Assembly (NCBI RefSeq): GCF_000633395.1
Contig: NZ_AYMU01000010.1
Location: 62,001 to 126,000 of the forward strand
Reading direction: 5' to 3'
Source: Pseudomonas sp. PH1b
GTDB lineage: Bacteria; Pseudomonadota; Gammaproteobacteria; Pseudomonadales; Pseudomonadaceae
DNA: 64,000 bases
Each line of letters opens with the position of its first letter. The first letter of the stretch is position 1. This document shows, piece by piece, positions 35,533 through 43,828 of the stretch. The position numbers were made by a program, and so were the translations under genes. Below the pieces are notes generated by a model, which was given only the letters and a program-made list of their open reading frames with translations, made no database searches and was not told the DNA's origin.

Positions 35533-35819
35533 CAAATGCCCACCATTTCCTTATAGTCGTCACACATCGAGTACTGCTTTGAAATTATGCCGCGCACGGC
35601 ATTCAACTGCTCGACGCCCGGGGCGTGCTCAGTGAAATCATTGCGCCAAGAATGTTTCCGGCTCTCGCGTAGCCTGTACCAACTTGCTAATGCTCCTTTA
35701 GCCAGCCTGCATCCGTCCTGGGATATTTCGCTGTCGGTATCTGCGGCGATCAAATCCTCGGGAAGGTTCGATTCGGGTTGCGCCGCGCGGCGGAGTGTTG
35801 CATGCACCCGCCATGACAA
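35532..35819 (-). CDS. Possible small protein upstream of the XRE regulator
   Basis: An open frame of 95 codons whose TGA overlaps the regulator's ATG (TGATG), the arrangement of coupled genes. The second half reads like protein (DFTEHAPGVEQLNAVRGIIS then KQYSMCDDYKEMVGI). The first half is rich in Arg/Ala and less convincing, and I find no clear ribosome site, so a shorter form or a chance frame is possible. No family recognised. Confidence 0.3.
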   Translation of the reverse strand: MSWRVHATLRRAAQPESNLPEDLIAADTDSEISQDGCRLAKGALASWYRLRESRKHSWRNDFTEHAPGVEQLNAVRGIISKQYSMCDDYKEMVGI

Positions 35820-36067
35820 TAAAGCCCCAGATGCTCGGTTTCATGGTCTTCCTCGGTGCGCATCCGCCGTCGACGCAGGGCTGGTGTTTCCCGGATTTGG
35901 CAAAAAAGCATCATTTAATTTGGAATATGTTCAATTCTTTGGTTAATTGACTTGCGCCTCGTACCGCCTGCGCCAAGGTTCGGCTCAGCTCGATGTGCAA
36001 CACGAACGGGAAAAACAGGAAGCGTGCTGTCGTTCGTGGCACGCAACACTCAAGGAAGGGACACAGA
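35820..36067. promoter_or_regulatory. AT-rich regulatory region upstream of the SHMT-like gene
   Basis: About 250 bp. The AT-rich core at about 35905-35950 holds CAATT-N8-AATTG as an inverted repeat inside GTTCAATTCTTTGGTTAATT, a candidate operator for the neighbouring XRE regulator. TTGGAA-N17-TTAATT is a weak sigma-70 match on the plus strand. The ribosome site AAGGAAGGG (36052-36060) serves the ATG at 36068. Confidence 0.4.
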
Positions 36068-37426
36068 ATGATGACAGCTGATACTGCTCGACTCAGGAAC
36101 CAGGCCGACCTGCTGCGACGCGGCCTGGCGGATCTGCAAGCACAAGACGCGGAACTTGCGGACATCCTCGACGCTGAGGTCACGCGTCAACACCGCACCC
36201 TGTCCTTGGTTTCGTCATCCTGCGCGGCCAACCCCCGGAGCCTGGCCGTGTCGGCCTCGGCGCTGGTCAACATCACGGCAGAAGGGGCCCCGGGCCGGCG
36301 TCACCAGGCCGGGTGCGAGAACGTCGATCGGGTCGAGGCGTTGGCGATTCGCCGGGCGAAGACGCTGTTCGCTGCCCAATACGCCGGAGTGCAATCGCAC
36401 TCGGCCTCGAACGCCAATTACCAGGTGCTGTGCGCCTTGCTCGAGCCTGGGGATACGCTGCTCGGAATGGCCCTCGATCATGGCGGCCACCTCACCCATG
36501 GCAGCCCCGTGGCCTTCACCGGGGCCAACTACAAGGCGATCCGCTACGGCACCACGGCCCAGGGCCTGATCGACTACGAAGAGGTGCGCCATCTGGCGCT
36601 GGCCCATCGTCCGCGCATCATCATCTGTGGGGCAACGGCCTATTCGCAGGTCCTGGACTTCCAGCGGTTTCGCGCGATTGCCGACGAAGCCGGGGCCATC
36701 CTCCTCGCGGACATCTCCCATATCGCCGGGCTGGTGGCCACCGGGCGACACCCGAGCCCGATCGACCTGGCGCACGTCACCACGGTCTGTACCCACAAGC
36801 AGCTCGCGGGGCCACGCGGTGGCCTGATCCTGTCCGGCCGGGACGCCGACACCAAGGTACCCGGGCTGAGGTCGACCTTTCGCCGCATTCTCGATCAAGC
36901 CGTCTTCCCCGGGATGCAGGGTGCACCGGCGGTCAACATGATCGCGGCCAAGGCGGCGGCGCTGGGCTACGCCATGTCTCCGGCGTTCGATGCCTACATG
37001 GGACGGATCCGTAGCACCGCAGATGAAATGGCCAAGGCGTTCATGGCCCAGGATTACGAAGTGGTGGGAGGGGGCACGGACAACCACTCGATCCTGCTTC
37101 GCCTGCGCGGGGGCATCACCGGCTCCATTGCCGAAGCGGCCCTGGAACAGTGCGGCATCATCGTGAGCAAAAAGCGCGCGCAGGGAGAGACTCGCTCGTC
37201 ATTTGTCGCCAATGGCCTGTGTATCGGCACAGGATCCATTGCCCAGCGCTACTTCGATCCCCAGGGGTGTCGCCAGGTGGTGGACCTGCTGTGCCGGATT
37301 CTCGACAAGGTGACCCCTCTGAGCGAGCAGAAGTACAGCCTGGAGCCCGGGCTGCAGGAGCAGTTCCGGCGACAGGTCGAAGCCTTGTGCGCGATCTATC
37401 CCATTGCCGACTACAGGGACAGTTGA
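36068..37426 (+). CDS. Serine hydroxymethyltransferase-like PLP enzyme with altered active site
   Basis: A 452-residue fold-type I PLP protein clearly homologous to GlyA (HGGHLTHGSPVAFTG, ADISHIAGLVATG, THKQLAGPRGG). The PLP lysine (Lys244), the PLP-nitrogen Asp215 and His218 are kept. Comparing with E. coli GlyA from memory, Tyr55 is Thr70, Tyr64/Tyr65 are His79/Gln80, and the carboxylate-binding Arg363 is Cys385. The IASEN segment is also changed (LVSSSCAAN). It should bind PLP but is unlikely to be a normal glycine/serine enzyme. It has a longer N-terminus than GlyA. The start at 36068 follows AAGGAAGGG. GC is host-like. Confidence 0.9.
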   Translation: MMTADTARLRNQADLLRRGLADLQAQDAELADILDAEVTRQHRTLSLVSSSCAANPRSLAVSASALVNITAEGAPGRRHQAGCENVDRVEALAIRRAKTLFAAQYAGVQSHSASNANYQVLCALLEPGDTLLGMALDHGGHLTHGSPVAFTGANYKAIRYGTTAQGLIDYEEVRHLALAHRPRIIICGATAYSQVLDFQRFRAIADEAGAILLADISHIAGLVATGRHPSPIDLAHVTTVCTHKQLAGPRGGLILSGRDADTKVPGLRSTFRRILDQAVFPGMQGAPAVNMIAAKAAALGYAMSPAFDAYMGRIRSTADEMAKAFMAQDYEVVGGGTDNHSILLRLRGGITGSIAEAALEQCGIIVSKKRAQGETRSSFVANGLCIGTGSIAQRYFDPQGCRQVVDLLCRILDKVTPLSEQKYSLEPGLQEQFRRQVEALCAIYPIADYRDS

Positions 37427-37437
37427 GGGGCGGGCCA

Positions 37438-37465
37438 GCCCCGACTTCGGAGTGAAGTGCGGGGC
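37438..37465 (+). terminator. Hairpin after the SHMT-like gene
   Basis: GCCCCG-ACTTC (37438-37448) pairs with GAAGT-G-CGGGGC (37454-37465) with a bulge, 12 bp after the stop. It resembles the cyo and b561 terminators (GCCCCG, CTTCG, GCGGGG) but lacks the T-tract. Confidence 0.55.
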
Positions 37466-37495
37466 GGGTGATGGGGCTGTCGGCGGAGAACAGGC

Positions 37496-38197
37496 TTACT
37501 GTTGAGCGACGCTGTAGCCTTCGAACGCGGTCTGTTGCTGGATCGCTGTCACGATGTTCTTGCGGGTCGCCGGCTGTTCGCTGCCGTTATTGTCGACAAA
37601 GATCTCGCTTTCCAGCTCGGCCTCGTCACCTTCGCCGACAAAGCTGAAACCCAGGAACTCGAAGGCTTCGCGGTCGACGTTGGCCTTGGAGCGCGGGCGC
37701 ATCGGCAGGGTGACGCTGATGCCGTCCTTGCTGATGGCGAACACTTCCATTTCTTTCTTCGGGCGCGAGGCCTTGCCCTTGCCACCGCTCGGGTTGCTGA
37801 TGGCCTGGTGGGTCTGGTTCAGCACTTTCAGCGCCAGGCCGTAGACCAGCTCCTGGAAGTCCGGGTCGTCCTTGTAGCTGGAGAGGATCCGGCTGATGGG
37901 GAATTTCTTGCTCAGGTCTTCGAGGGCGGTGAGGTCAGCGGCCTCGGCATCCTTCAATTGCTTGAGCTGGCCCATGAGTTCATAGGCGGTGTCGTCGTCG
38001 AAGCGGTCGTGGGCCTGGCGAATTGCAGCGCGCAGTTCGCGAATCTGGTCACTTTCTTTCGAGGAGTGAAAGGCGTCGAGCACCATCTCGCTGATGGTCT
38101 TGGCCTGGGACACGTGCTGGGAAAGATGAATGGCATTTTCGTATTCGGTCTTGTTGGACAAGGCGACGACGGATTCTTCGGGCTTGGAATCAGGCAT
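37496..38197 (-). CDS. Conserved protein of unknown function
   Basis: A 233-residue soluble protein that I do not recognise. The first half (about 20-105) is helical and charged, likely coiled-coil (ELRAAIRQAHDRFDDDTAYE). A basic linker follows (SGGKGKASRPKKE), then a compact C-terminal domain (about 148-233). There is no signal peptide or membrane segment. The helical N-half, basic linker and small C-domain recall nucleoid-associated proteins in layout only; I see no MvaT or H-NS motif. It is a single gene on the minus strand, convergent with the SHMT-like gene. Confidence 0.8.
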   Translation of the reverse strand: MPDSKPEESVVALSNKTEYENAIHLSQHVSQAKTISEMVLDAFHSSKESDQIRELRAAIRQAHDRFDDDTAYELMGQLKQLKDAEAADLTALEDLSKKFPISRILSSYKDDPDFQELVYGLALKVLNQTHQAISNPSGGKGKASRPKKEMEVFAISKDGISVTLPMRPRSKANVDREAFEFLGFSFVGEGDEAELESEIFVDNNGSEQPATRKNIVTAIQQQTAFEGYSVAQQ

Positions 38198-38386
38198 GGA
38201 ACATCCACTACTTGGTTTAACGGGTTTGAGGCGCGAAAAGCCCGGGGGGATTTTCGGGGGGCGCCTAATCTATTGGACCCGGGCGCTATTGTCACGGACC
38301 AAGCGCCGGTGCTGCCGGACCGTCCCTACAGACCGGCAATCGCGATGAAGATTCCCCTCTGACTGAAGGGCGCGGCCGTGGGGCTT

Positions 38387-38884
38387 TCAGGCCTTGAGCT
38401 GGAGTTGCAGGAAGTGGCGGTACAGCTTGAGCGCCCGGCCGCAGAACAGACCAACGGTAAAGCCCGCGGCGGCGCCGCTGATCCCCAGCATCTGGATGCT
38501 GCTGGCGTGCTCGGGATGCACGGCGCTCTGGTAGCCGATCCAGTATTTCACGGCGAAGAACAGCAACGAGATGCCGAGGATCTTCAGGGTTCCGGGGACC
38601 AGCAGCGCCTCGCCGCCCGACTCCAGCAGGACCCCGGCGTTGGAGAACAGCAGCATGGCCAGCAGGCTGCCCAATGCAGCACCGCTGGCCCAGGCGCCCA
38701 GCGCCAGCCATGGGTAGTCGCCAAGGCTCACTGAGCACAGCGACCAGACCAGCAGGATCACCGGCGTCAGCAGCAGCGAGCGGCGGCTTTCGCGAGTGGT
38801 GGACAGGGCGCGCAGGCCGTAATAGCAGACCAGGGCGAAGACGGCATACACCCACAGGGGCGTGCCTTGGAGGATATCCAGCAT
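38387..38884 (-). CDS. Small integral membrane protein (DUF6622-like)
   Basis: A 165-residue protein with about five membrane segments, starting MLDILQGTPLWVYAVFALVC, then a TRESRRSLLLTPVIL segment typical of a small family I recall as DUF6622. Function is unknown. The ATG at 38884 has AAGGA 8 bp upstream; a longer frame running to 39391 crosses the CobW gene out of frame and is not coding. It follows the CobW gene by 91 bp on the same strand. Confidence 0.75.
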   Translation of the reverse strand: MLDILQGTPLWVYAVFALVCYYGLRALSTTRESRRSLLLTPVILLVWSLCSVSLGDYPWLALGAWASGAALGSLLAMLLFSNAGVLLESGGEALLVPGTLKILGISLLFFAVKYWIGYQSAVHPEHASSIQMLGISGAAAGFTVGLFCGRALKLYRHFLQLQLKA

Positions 38885-38975
38885 CTGCGGCGTCCTTGCT
38901 TCAGCAAAAAAATGGCGACCTATAGTGCGCTTCGCCGGCAGCCCCGTGAAGCGCCCTGTAGTCACCGCTTGCCGC

Positions 38976-39902
38976 TTACAGCGCTTGGGTATCGGCGACT
39001 CCCGCTTCCAGTTCCTGGCGCAGGTCGCTGCCCCGGCGAGCGATGAACACCAGTTGCGCGGCATGCTCGGTGGCTTGTCCGGTGGCCAGGGTGAACTGGC
39101 TGCGGTTGCCCACGTGCTGCAACCAATAGGGCTGCTCGTTGCCTTCCAGGCGCACCAGGCCCTTGAGGCGCAGCAGGTCGGCCGGCAGTTGCCCCAGCCA
39201 GTCCCGCAGCGCCTTGGGCTGCAAGGGGCGCGAACTCTTCCAGACCCAGCTTTCAAACAGCTCGTCGTGGGCCTGGGGCAGGGCCTTGAACAGCACCTCG
39301 GTGGAGCGCACCGGTGGTGCCAGCAACAGCTCTGCCGGCAGTTCGGCCTGTACCGTGTCGAACACCGGCGCGCGACCACCAAGGCTGGCACGGATACTCT
39401 GCAACTGCTCCGGGCTGACCAGGTCGGCCTTGTTCAGCAGCACCCAGTCGGCGCAGGCCACCTGGGCCCGGGACAGCCGGGCCATTTCCCCTTCCAGGGC
39501 CTGGTAGCCGCTGGCGTCCACCAGGGTGATCACCGCGTCCAGGTGCAGGCGGTTGCGCAACTGCGGGTAGCCGATGGTCTGCACGATGCGCTGCGGGTCG
39601 GAGACGCCGCTGCACTCGATGACGATCCGCTCCAGGGCCGGGCGCAGCTTGGACAGGCTCACCAGTTGCGCCAGCAGGTCTTCCTGCACGGTGCAGCAGA
39701 TGCAGCCGTTCTGCAGGCTGTACACCGCGTCGGTGACCTCGGCGATGATCGCCGCATCGATGTTCAGCTCGCCGAAGTCGTTGACGATCACCGCCAGCCG
39801 GCCACTGTCGGCGCGCTGCACCATGCGGTTGAGCAGGGTGGTCTTGCCGGCGCCGAGAAAGCCTGCGACCACGGTGACCGGAATGCTCGGCGTGCTGTTC
39901 AT
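38976..39902 (-). CDS. CobW/COG0523-family GTPase
   Basis: A 308-residue P-loop GTPase of the metal-chaperone family. The N-terminal G domain has GFLGAGKTTLLNR (14-26), the CxCC metal site NGCICC (Cys67, Cys69, Cys70), Walker B and LLNKADLV. The CobW C-terminal domain follows (about 220-308). Members deliver zinc or other metals to client enzymes, such as metal-dependent hydrolases. Here the gene overlaps the upstream amidohydrolase by 4 bp (ATGA), which makes that enzyme a plausible client. The ATG at 39902 has AAGGAA upstream. Confidence 0.92.
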   Translation of the reverse strand: MNSTPSIPVTVVAGFLGAGKTTLLNRMVQRADSGRLAVIVNDFGELNIDAAIIAEVTDAVYSLQNGCICCTVQEDLLAQLVSLSKLRPALERIVIECSGVSDPQRIVQTIGYPQLRNRLHLDAVITLVDASGYQALEGEMARLSRAQVACADWVLLNKADLVSPEQLQSIRASLGGRAPVFDTVQAELPAELLLAPPVRSTEVLFKALPQAHDELFESWVWKSSRPLQPKALRDWLGQLPADLLRLKGLVRLEGNEQPYWLQHVGNRSQFTLATGQATEHAAQLVFIARRGSDLRQELEAGVADTQAL

Positions 39903-41647
39903 TGTTCCTTGCCCTCGATCACCGGTGGCAGGCCTTGCCACACTGCTTCAAGCGGGGTGTCGCTGAAGGTGCCCTGGCGGTCGTAGACCAGTTGCCCTTC
40001 GACGAAGGTCAGTTGCACCTGGGTGTGGTGGATGTAGTTGCGCGAGGCTTGAGCGAACAGGTCGCGGTCAAGGACGATCAAGTCCGCCGACTTGCCGGCT
40101 TCCAGGCTGCCGGTCAGGTGTTCCAGGCCCATGGCGTGGGCGCCATTGAGGGTCGCCACTTGCAGCGCCTGTTCCAGGCTGATGGGGTCGCCGAAGGTGT
40201 CGGGTTCCTGGTTCCACGGGTTCTGCCGGGTGACCATGGTTTCCAGGGCCAGCCAGGGGTCGATGGACGCCACCGGCCAGTCGGTGCCGAACACTGCGAT
40301 GCCACCGGCGGCCAGCACGCCCTTGAAGTCGTAGATGCGCTTCAGGCGCTCCTGGCCGTAACCCGAGCGTGCGCCGCTGGCGAAGGGCGTCGGGTACCAG
40401 GCGGCCGGGGAGAATTCGGCGATCACGTCCAGGCTCTGGAAACGCTTGAGGTTGCCCGGGTGCAGCAGGGTGCTGTGGGCGCACTGGTGACGAATGCCGC
40501 TGTTGCCATTGCGCCGCCGAGCCTCGGCCACGGCGTCGAGGAACACGTCGGAGGCGCCGTCGCCGGTGCAGTGGGCGATCACCCGCAGGCCGCGCTTGTC
40601 CATGTCCACCACCATGTCGGTGATGTGTTCCGGGGTCAGGTTGAGCTTGCCGCGCCAGCTCGACTCTTCGGGCCAGGGGGTCAGCAGGTAGGAGGACTTG
40701 GGCTCCACGGTGCCGTCGAAGTGGAACTTCACCGCGTTGGCGTTCAGGCGTGCGCTGCGATAGAAATGCCGTTCGCCACTGAGCAGCTCCCAGCGCCGGC
40801 GCACCGGGAAGATATCGTCCTGCCAACTGATGGCGGCTTCCACCCGCAGGGTCAGCTCACCGGCATCGTCCAGTTCCTTGAGGGCCTGCAGGCGGTTTTC
40901 GCAGACGTGCACGTACTTGGTCGCCGTGACCCCGCGAGAGGTCTGGAAGTGCACGCCATCGCGATAGGCGCGGCGCAGCACCGCCACCGGGGTCGGCGGC
41001 ATGGCGGCGTGGATCAGCGCGTAGGCGCCGTCGATCAGCAGGCCGTTGGGCTCGCCGCTCAGTTCGTCACGCTCCAGGTAGCCGTTGCGCGGGTCGCTGG
41101 TGTGGCGGTCGATGCCAGCCAGTTCCAGGGCCTTGGAGTTGACCATCATGGTGCCCCACATGCGGTCCAGCAGGGCCACCGGGCGGTCCGGCATGACGCT
41201 GTCGAGCCACTCGCGGCCCGGGGTCAGGCCGGCTTCGCGGAAGGTGTAGCGCACCCAGTATTGGCCGTAGATCCAGCCATCGCCCGGGTGGCTGTCGGCA
41301 TAGGCGTGGATCGCCGCCGCCAACTGTTCCGGGGTCGGGTCCTCGATCCCCACGTCCAGGTCGTCGGCATAGCGCGGCGCCAGGGCCAGGTCCGGGTGGG
41401 TGTGCATGTCGTGCAGGCCGGGCATGCAGAAGGCCCCGTCCAGATCATGCTGACGGGTGTGGGGACCGATCAGCGAGGCCAGGGACGCGAGGCTGCCGAC
41501 CGCGATCAGCTTGCCCTGGCGGATGGCCACGGCCTCGGCCCAGGGCTGAGCCGGATCCAGGGTATACATCCGGCCGTTGTGCAGCACCAGTTCGGCATAT
41601 TGATCGACGGCGCTATGGGTGGAATTGAATTGGTCGGAAGCGGTCAC
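39899..41647 (-). CDS. YtcJ-type amidohydrolase
   Basis: Metal-dependent hydrolase of 582 residues. The amidohydrolase metal site is visible as HDMHTHPDLAL near the N-terminus, with further ligands in VIAHCTGDG, HQCAHSTLLH and the catalytic Asp in FGTDWPVASIDP. These YtcJ/AepA-like proteins hydrolyse amide or amidine bonds; the substrate here is unknown. I choose the GTG at 41647, since GAGAGG lies 9 bp upstream, over the TTG at 41680. It overlaps cobW by 4 bp. Its place downstream of aruH hints at a role with arginine-derived or related compounds, but this is only context. Confidence 0.9.
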   Translation of the reverse strand: MTASDQFNSTHSAVDQYAELVLHNGRMYTLDPAQPWAEAVAIRQGKLIAVGSLASLASLIGPHTRQHDLDGAFCMPGLHDMHTHPDLALAPRYADDLDVGIEDPTPEQLAAAIHAYADSHPGDGWIYGQYWVRYTFREAGLTPGREWLDSVMPDRPVALLDRMWGTMMVNSKALELAGIDRHTSDPRNGYLERDELSGEPNGLLIDGAYALIHAAMPPTPVAVLRRAYRDGVHFQTSRGVTATKYVHVCENRLQALKELDDAGELTLRVEAAISWQDDIFPVRRRWELLSGERHFYRSARLNANAVKFHFDGTVEPKSSYLLTPWPEESSWRGKLNLTPEHITDMVVDMDKRGLRVIAHCTGDGASDVFLDAVAEARRRNGNSGIRHQCAHSTLLHPGNLKRFQSLDVIAEFSPAAWYPTPFASGARSGYGQERLKRIYDFKGVLAAGGIAVFGTDWPVASIDPWLALETMVTRQNPWNQEPDTFGDPISLEQALQVATLNGAHAMGLEHLTGSLEAGKSADLIVLDRDLFAQASRNYIHHTQVQLTFVEGQLVYDRQGTFSDTPLEAVWQGLPPVIEGKEQ

Positions 41648-41762
41648 GGGGGTCAACCTCTCAAGCAGGGGGCCCTTCAAAGGTGGGCAAAAAAATGGGC
41701 GACAAGCTCAGTTGCAAGGGTGTTGTCATGGGGCATGACGAGATCGTTGTGGCAAATGCCCA

Positions 41763-41875
41763 GTGGCGAGGGCGCGGGCTCGCGCTGGGGGGCATAGCCC
41801 CCCACAGGCCTCGACGTTGACGAGCGAGCCTCCAGGCCCGCGTCGCGGTCGAGCGGGAGCACGCGCCCTGGCCAC
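41763..41875. repeat. Large imperfect palindrome with nested hairpin
   Basis: GTGGCGAGGGCGCGGGCTC (41763-41781) matches the reverse complement of 41857-41875 at 17 of 19 positions, and the likeness continues inward. A perfect 8-bp hairpin TGGGGGGC-ATA-GCCCCCCA lies inside at 41786-41804. It occupies the space between aruH and the amidohydrolase gene. It could be a small mobile or REP-like element or a strong RNA structure that sets downstream expression. Confidence 0.65.
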
Positions 41876-41889
41876 CATCGAGCGGTTGT

Positions 41890-43071
41890 TCAGCGTTGTG
41901 CACCCAGGGTTTCGACAAAGCTGGCAATGCGTTGGCAAGCGTCCTTCAACACTTCGTCGGCAACGGTGAAGGAAATCCGTACAAAGCCTTCGGCACTGGC
42001 GCCAAAGGCCTGGGCGTCGAGCACCGAGACCCCGGTGGCGCGGAACAGCTGCCAGGCAAAGTCCATGCTCGACAGCCCGGTGCGGCGCACGTCCACCAGC
42101 ATGAACATCCCGGCTTCGGGCACGCGGCAGTCCAGCAGCGTCACCTGCTTGAGGCCGGCCACCACCAGGTCGCGCCGGCGGCGATAGACCTCGCGGGCGC
42201 TGCCCACCACTTCCTCGTCCAGTTCCAGGGCCTTGAGCGCGGCTTCCTGGATGAACCCCGGCAGGCCGTAGAGCATGCACAGCAGCAGGTTGTCCAGGTG
42301 CCCGACCAGGGCCGGGGGGGCAATCACCCAGCCAACGCGCCAGCCGGTCATGGCGTGGGTCTTGGACAGGCTGTTGAGGATCACCGTGCGTTCGGCCATG
42401 CCCGGCAGCGAGGCGATGCTCAGGTGTTCGCGGTCATAGGTCAGCTGGCCGTAGACCTCATCGGAGATCACCCACAGGTCGTGCTTGCGTGCCACTTCGG
42501 CCACGGCTTCCAGCTCTTCGCGGCTGTAGACGTTGCCGGTGGGGTTGCACGGGGTGGCCAGGGCGATGCCGCGGCTCTTGTCGGTGAGCGCGGCTTCCAG
42601 GGCCGCCACGGTCAGGCGAAAGCCGTTGGCGGCCGGTTGCTCGACGCAGGCGATCCTCGCACCCGAGGCGTGCATGCACGCCTCGTAGGTCAGGTACATG
42701 GGCTCGGGCACCAGCACTTCGTCGCCACTGCTGAACAGGCACAGGGCGGTGGCGAACAAACCGTTCTGCGCCCCGGCCACCAGGGCCACGTTGTCGGCGC
42801 TGACGTCGATGCCCAGCAGGCGTCGCTGCTTGGCGGCGATGGCCTCGCGCAGTGCCGGCCGGCCGAGCACGTGGGTGTAATGGGTGTCGCCTTGTTCCAG
42901 GGCGGCGCTGGCGGCATCGCTGATGCGGGCGTCGGTGGCGAAGTCCGGGTCACCGACGCTGAGGACGATCACGTCCTCGCCGCGACCCCGGGCATCGATG
43001 GCCGCGTAATGGATATCCCAGGCGCTGACGGATTCGCCGCTGATGCGCTGAACGAAGGGTGAGTAACGCAT
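41890..43071 (-). CDS. aruH: Arginine--pyruvate transaminase AruH
   Basis: PLP-dependent class I aminotransferase of 393 residues, the length of P. aeruginosa AruH, with the same start (MRYSPFVQRISG) and internal sequence (LPGMAERTVILNSLSKTHAM). The PLP lysine is in SLSKTHAMTGWRVGW, and the phosphate/carboxylate arginine is in FVRISFT. It transaminates L-arginine with pyruvate to 2-ketoarginine, which AruI then decarboxylates. The ATG at 43071 follows GAGGAGAACAGC. It lies last in a unit with the polar amino-acid ABC transporter, near LysR and aruI. Confidence 0.88.
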   Translation of the reverse strand: MRYSPFVQRISGESVSAWDIHYAAIDARGRGEDVIVLSVGDPDFATDARISDAASAALEQGDTHYTHVLGRPALREAIAAKQRRLLGIDVSADNVALVAGAQNGLFATALCLFSSGDEVLVPEPMYLTYEACMHASGARIACVEQPAANGFRLTVAALEAALTDKSRGIALATPCNPTGNVYSREELEAVAEVARKHDLWVISDEVYGQLTYDREHLSIASLPGMAERTVILNSLSKTHAMTGWRVGWVIAPPALVGHLDNLLLCMLYGLPGFIQEAALKALELDEEVVGSAREVYRRRRDLVVAGLKQVTLLDCRVPEAGMFMLVDVRRTGLSSMDFAWQLFRATGVSVLDAQAFGASAEGFVRISFTVADEVLKDACQRIASFVETLGAQR

Positions 43072-43114
43072 GCTGTTCTCCTCACGGGCGTCACCGCCCG
43101 GGTAATCAATGGGT

Positions 43115-43819
43115 TCAGGCCTGGCGCTGGGGAGCTCGGCTGGGCGAGGGTTGGCCCAGGCGCGCACACAGGTGTTCGATGACAAAGGCCAGGATGATGT
43201 AGATGACCGCGACCGCCAGCAGCGGCTCGTAGACTTTCAGGGTCTGGGCCCGCACCAGGTTGGCAGCCCCGAGCAGGTCGGTGACCGCCACGGTGGAGGC
43301 CAGGGCCGTGGCCTTGAGCAGCAAGACGCATTCCCCCACCAGGGTCGGGCGCACCAGTTCCAGGGCCCGGGGCAGCCAGACCCGGCGCAGGGTCAGCCAG
43401 TAGCCCATGCCGTAGGCGCGGGCGGCTTCGAGCTCGCCCTTGGGCACCGCACGCAAACCACCGCGCAGCACTTCACCGACATAGGCACCGACACTCAGGG
43501 TCAGCGCCAGGGCCACGTACCAGAAGCCCTCGCGCAGGTAGGGCCAGAGGAAGCTGCCGCGGATCGGCGGGTAGGCGGCGAACAGGCTGCCGACCCCGTA
43601 ATAGAGGATGTAGATCTGCACCAGCAGCGGCGTGCCGCGAAATACGCTGATGTAGAACTGCATGGGCGCGCGGATCAGCGGGTTGCGCGATACCCGCCCA
43701 AGGCCCACCACCACCGCCAGGGCAAAGCCGCAGGCGCCGCTCAAGGCCAGCAGCTTGAGAGTGATGCCCAGGCCGCGAAGCAGTTCGTTGGAGAAACCGT
43801 TGATCCAGGAAAAATCCAT
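43115..43819 (-). CDS. Polar amino-acid ABC transporter permease (HisM-like)
   Basis: A 234-residue inner-membrane permease with about five segments and the EAA loop (GELEAARAYGMGYWLTLRRVWLP) that contacts the ATPase. It is one of two paired permeases, as in arginine, histidine and octopine/nopaline transporters. It starts 9 bp after the other permease stops. Arginine is the likely substrate from the aruH/aruI setting. Confidence 0.92.
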   Translation of the reverse strand: MDFSWINGFSNELLRGLGITLKLLALSGACGFALAVVVGLGRVSRNPLIRAPMQFYISVFRGTPLLVQIYILYYGVGSLFAAYPPIRGSFLWPYLREGFWYVALALTLSVGAYVGEVLRGGLRAVPKGELEAARAYGMGYWLTLRRVWLPRALELVRPTLVGECVLLLKATALASTVAVTDLLGAANLVRAQTLKVYEPLLAVAVIYIILAFVIEHLCARLGQPSPSRAPQRQA

Positions 43820-43828
43820 CCGAGCCTC

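Noticed and set aside
39902..41797. 631-codon plus-strand frame across the amidohydrolase gene
   Set aside because: Antisense to a protein with clear amidohydrolase metal motifs.
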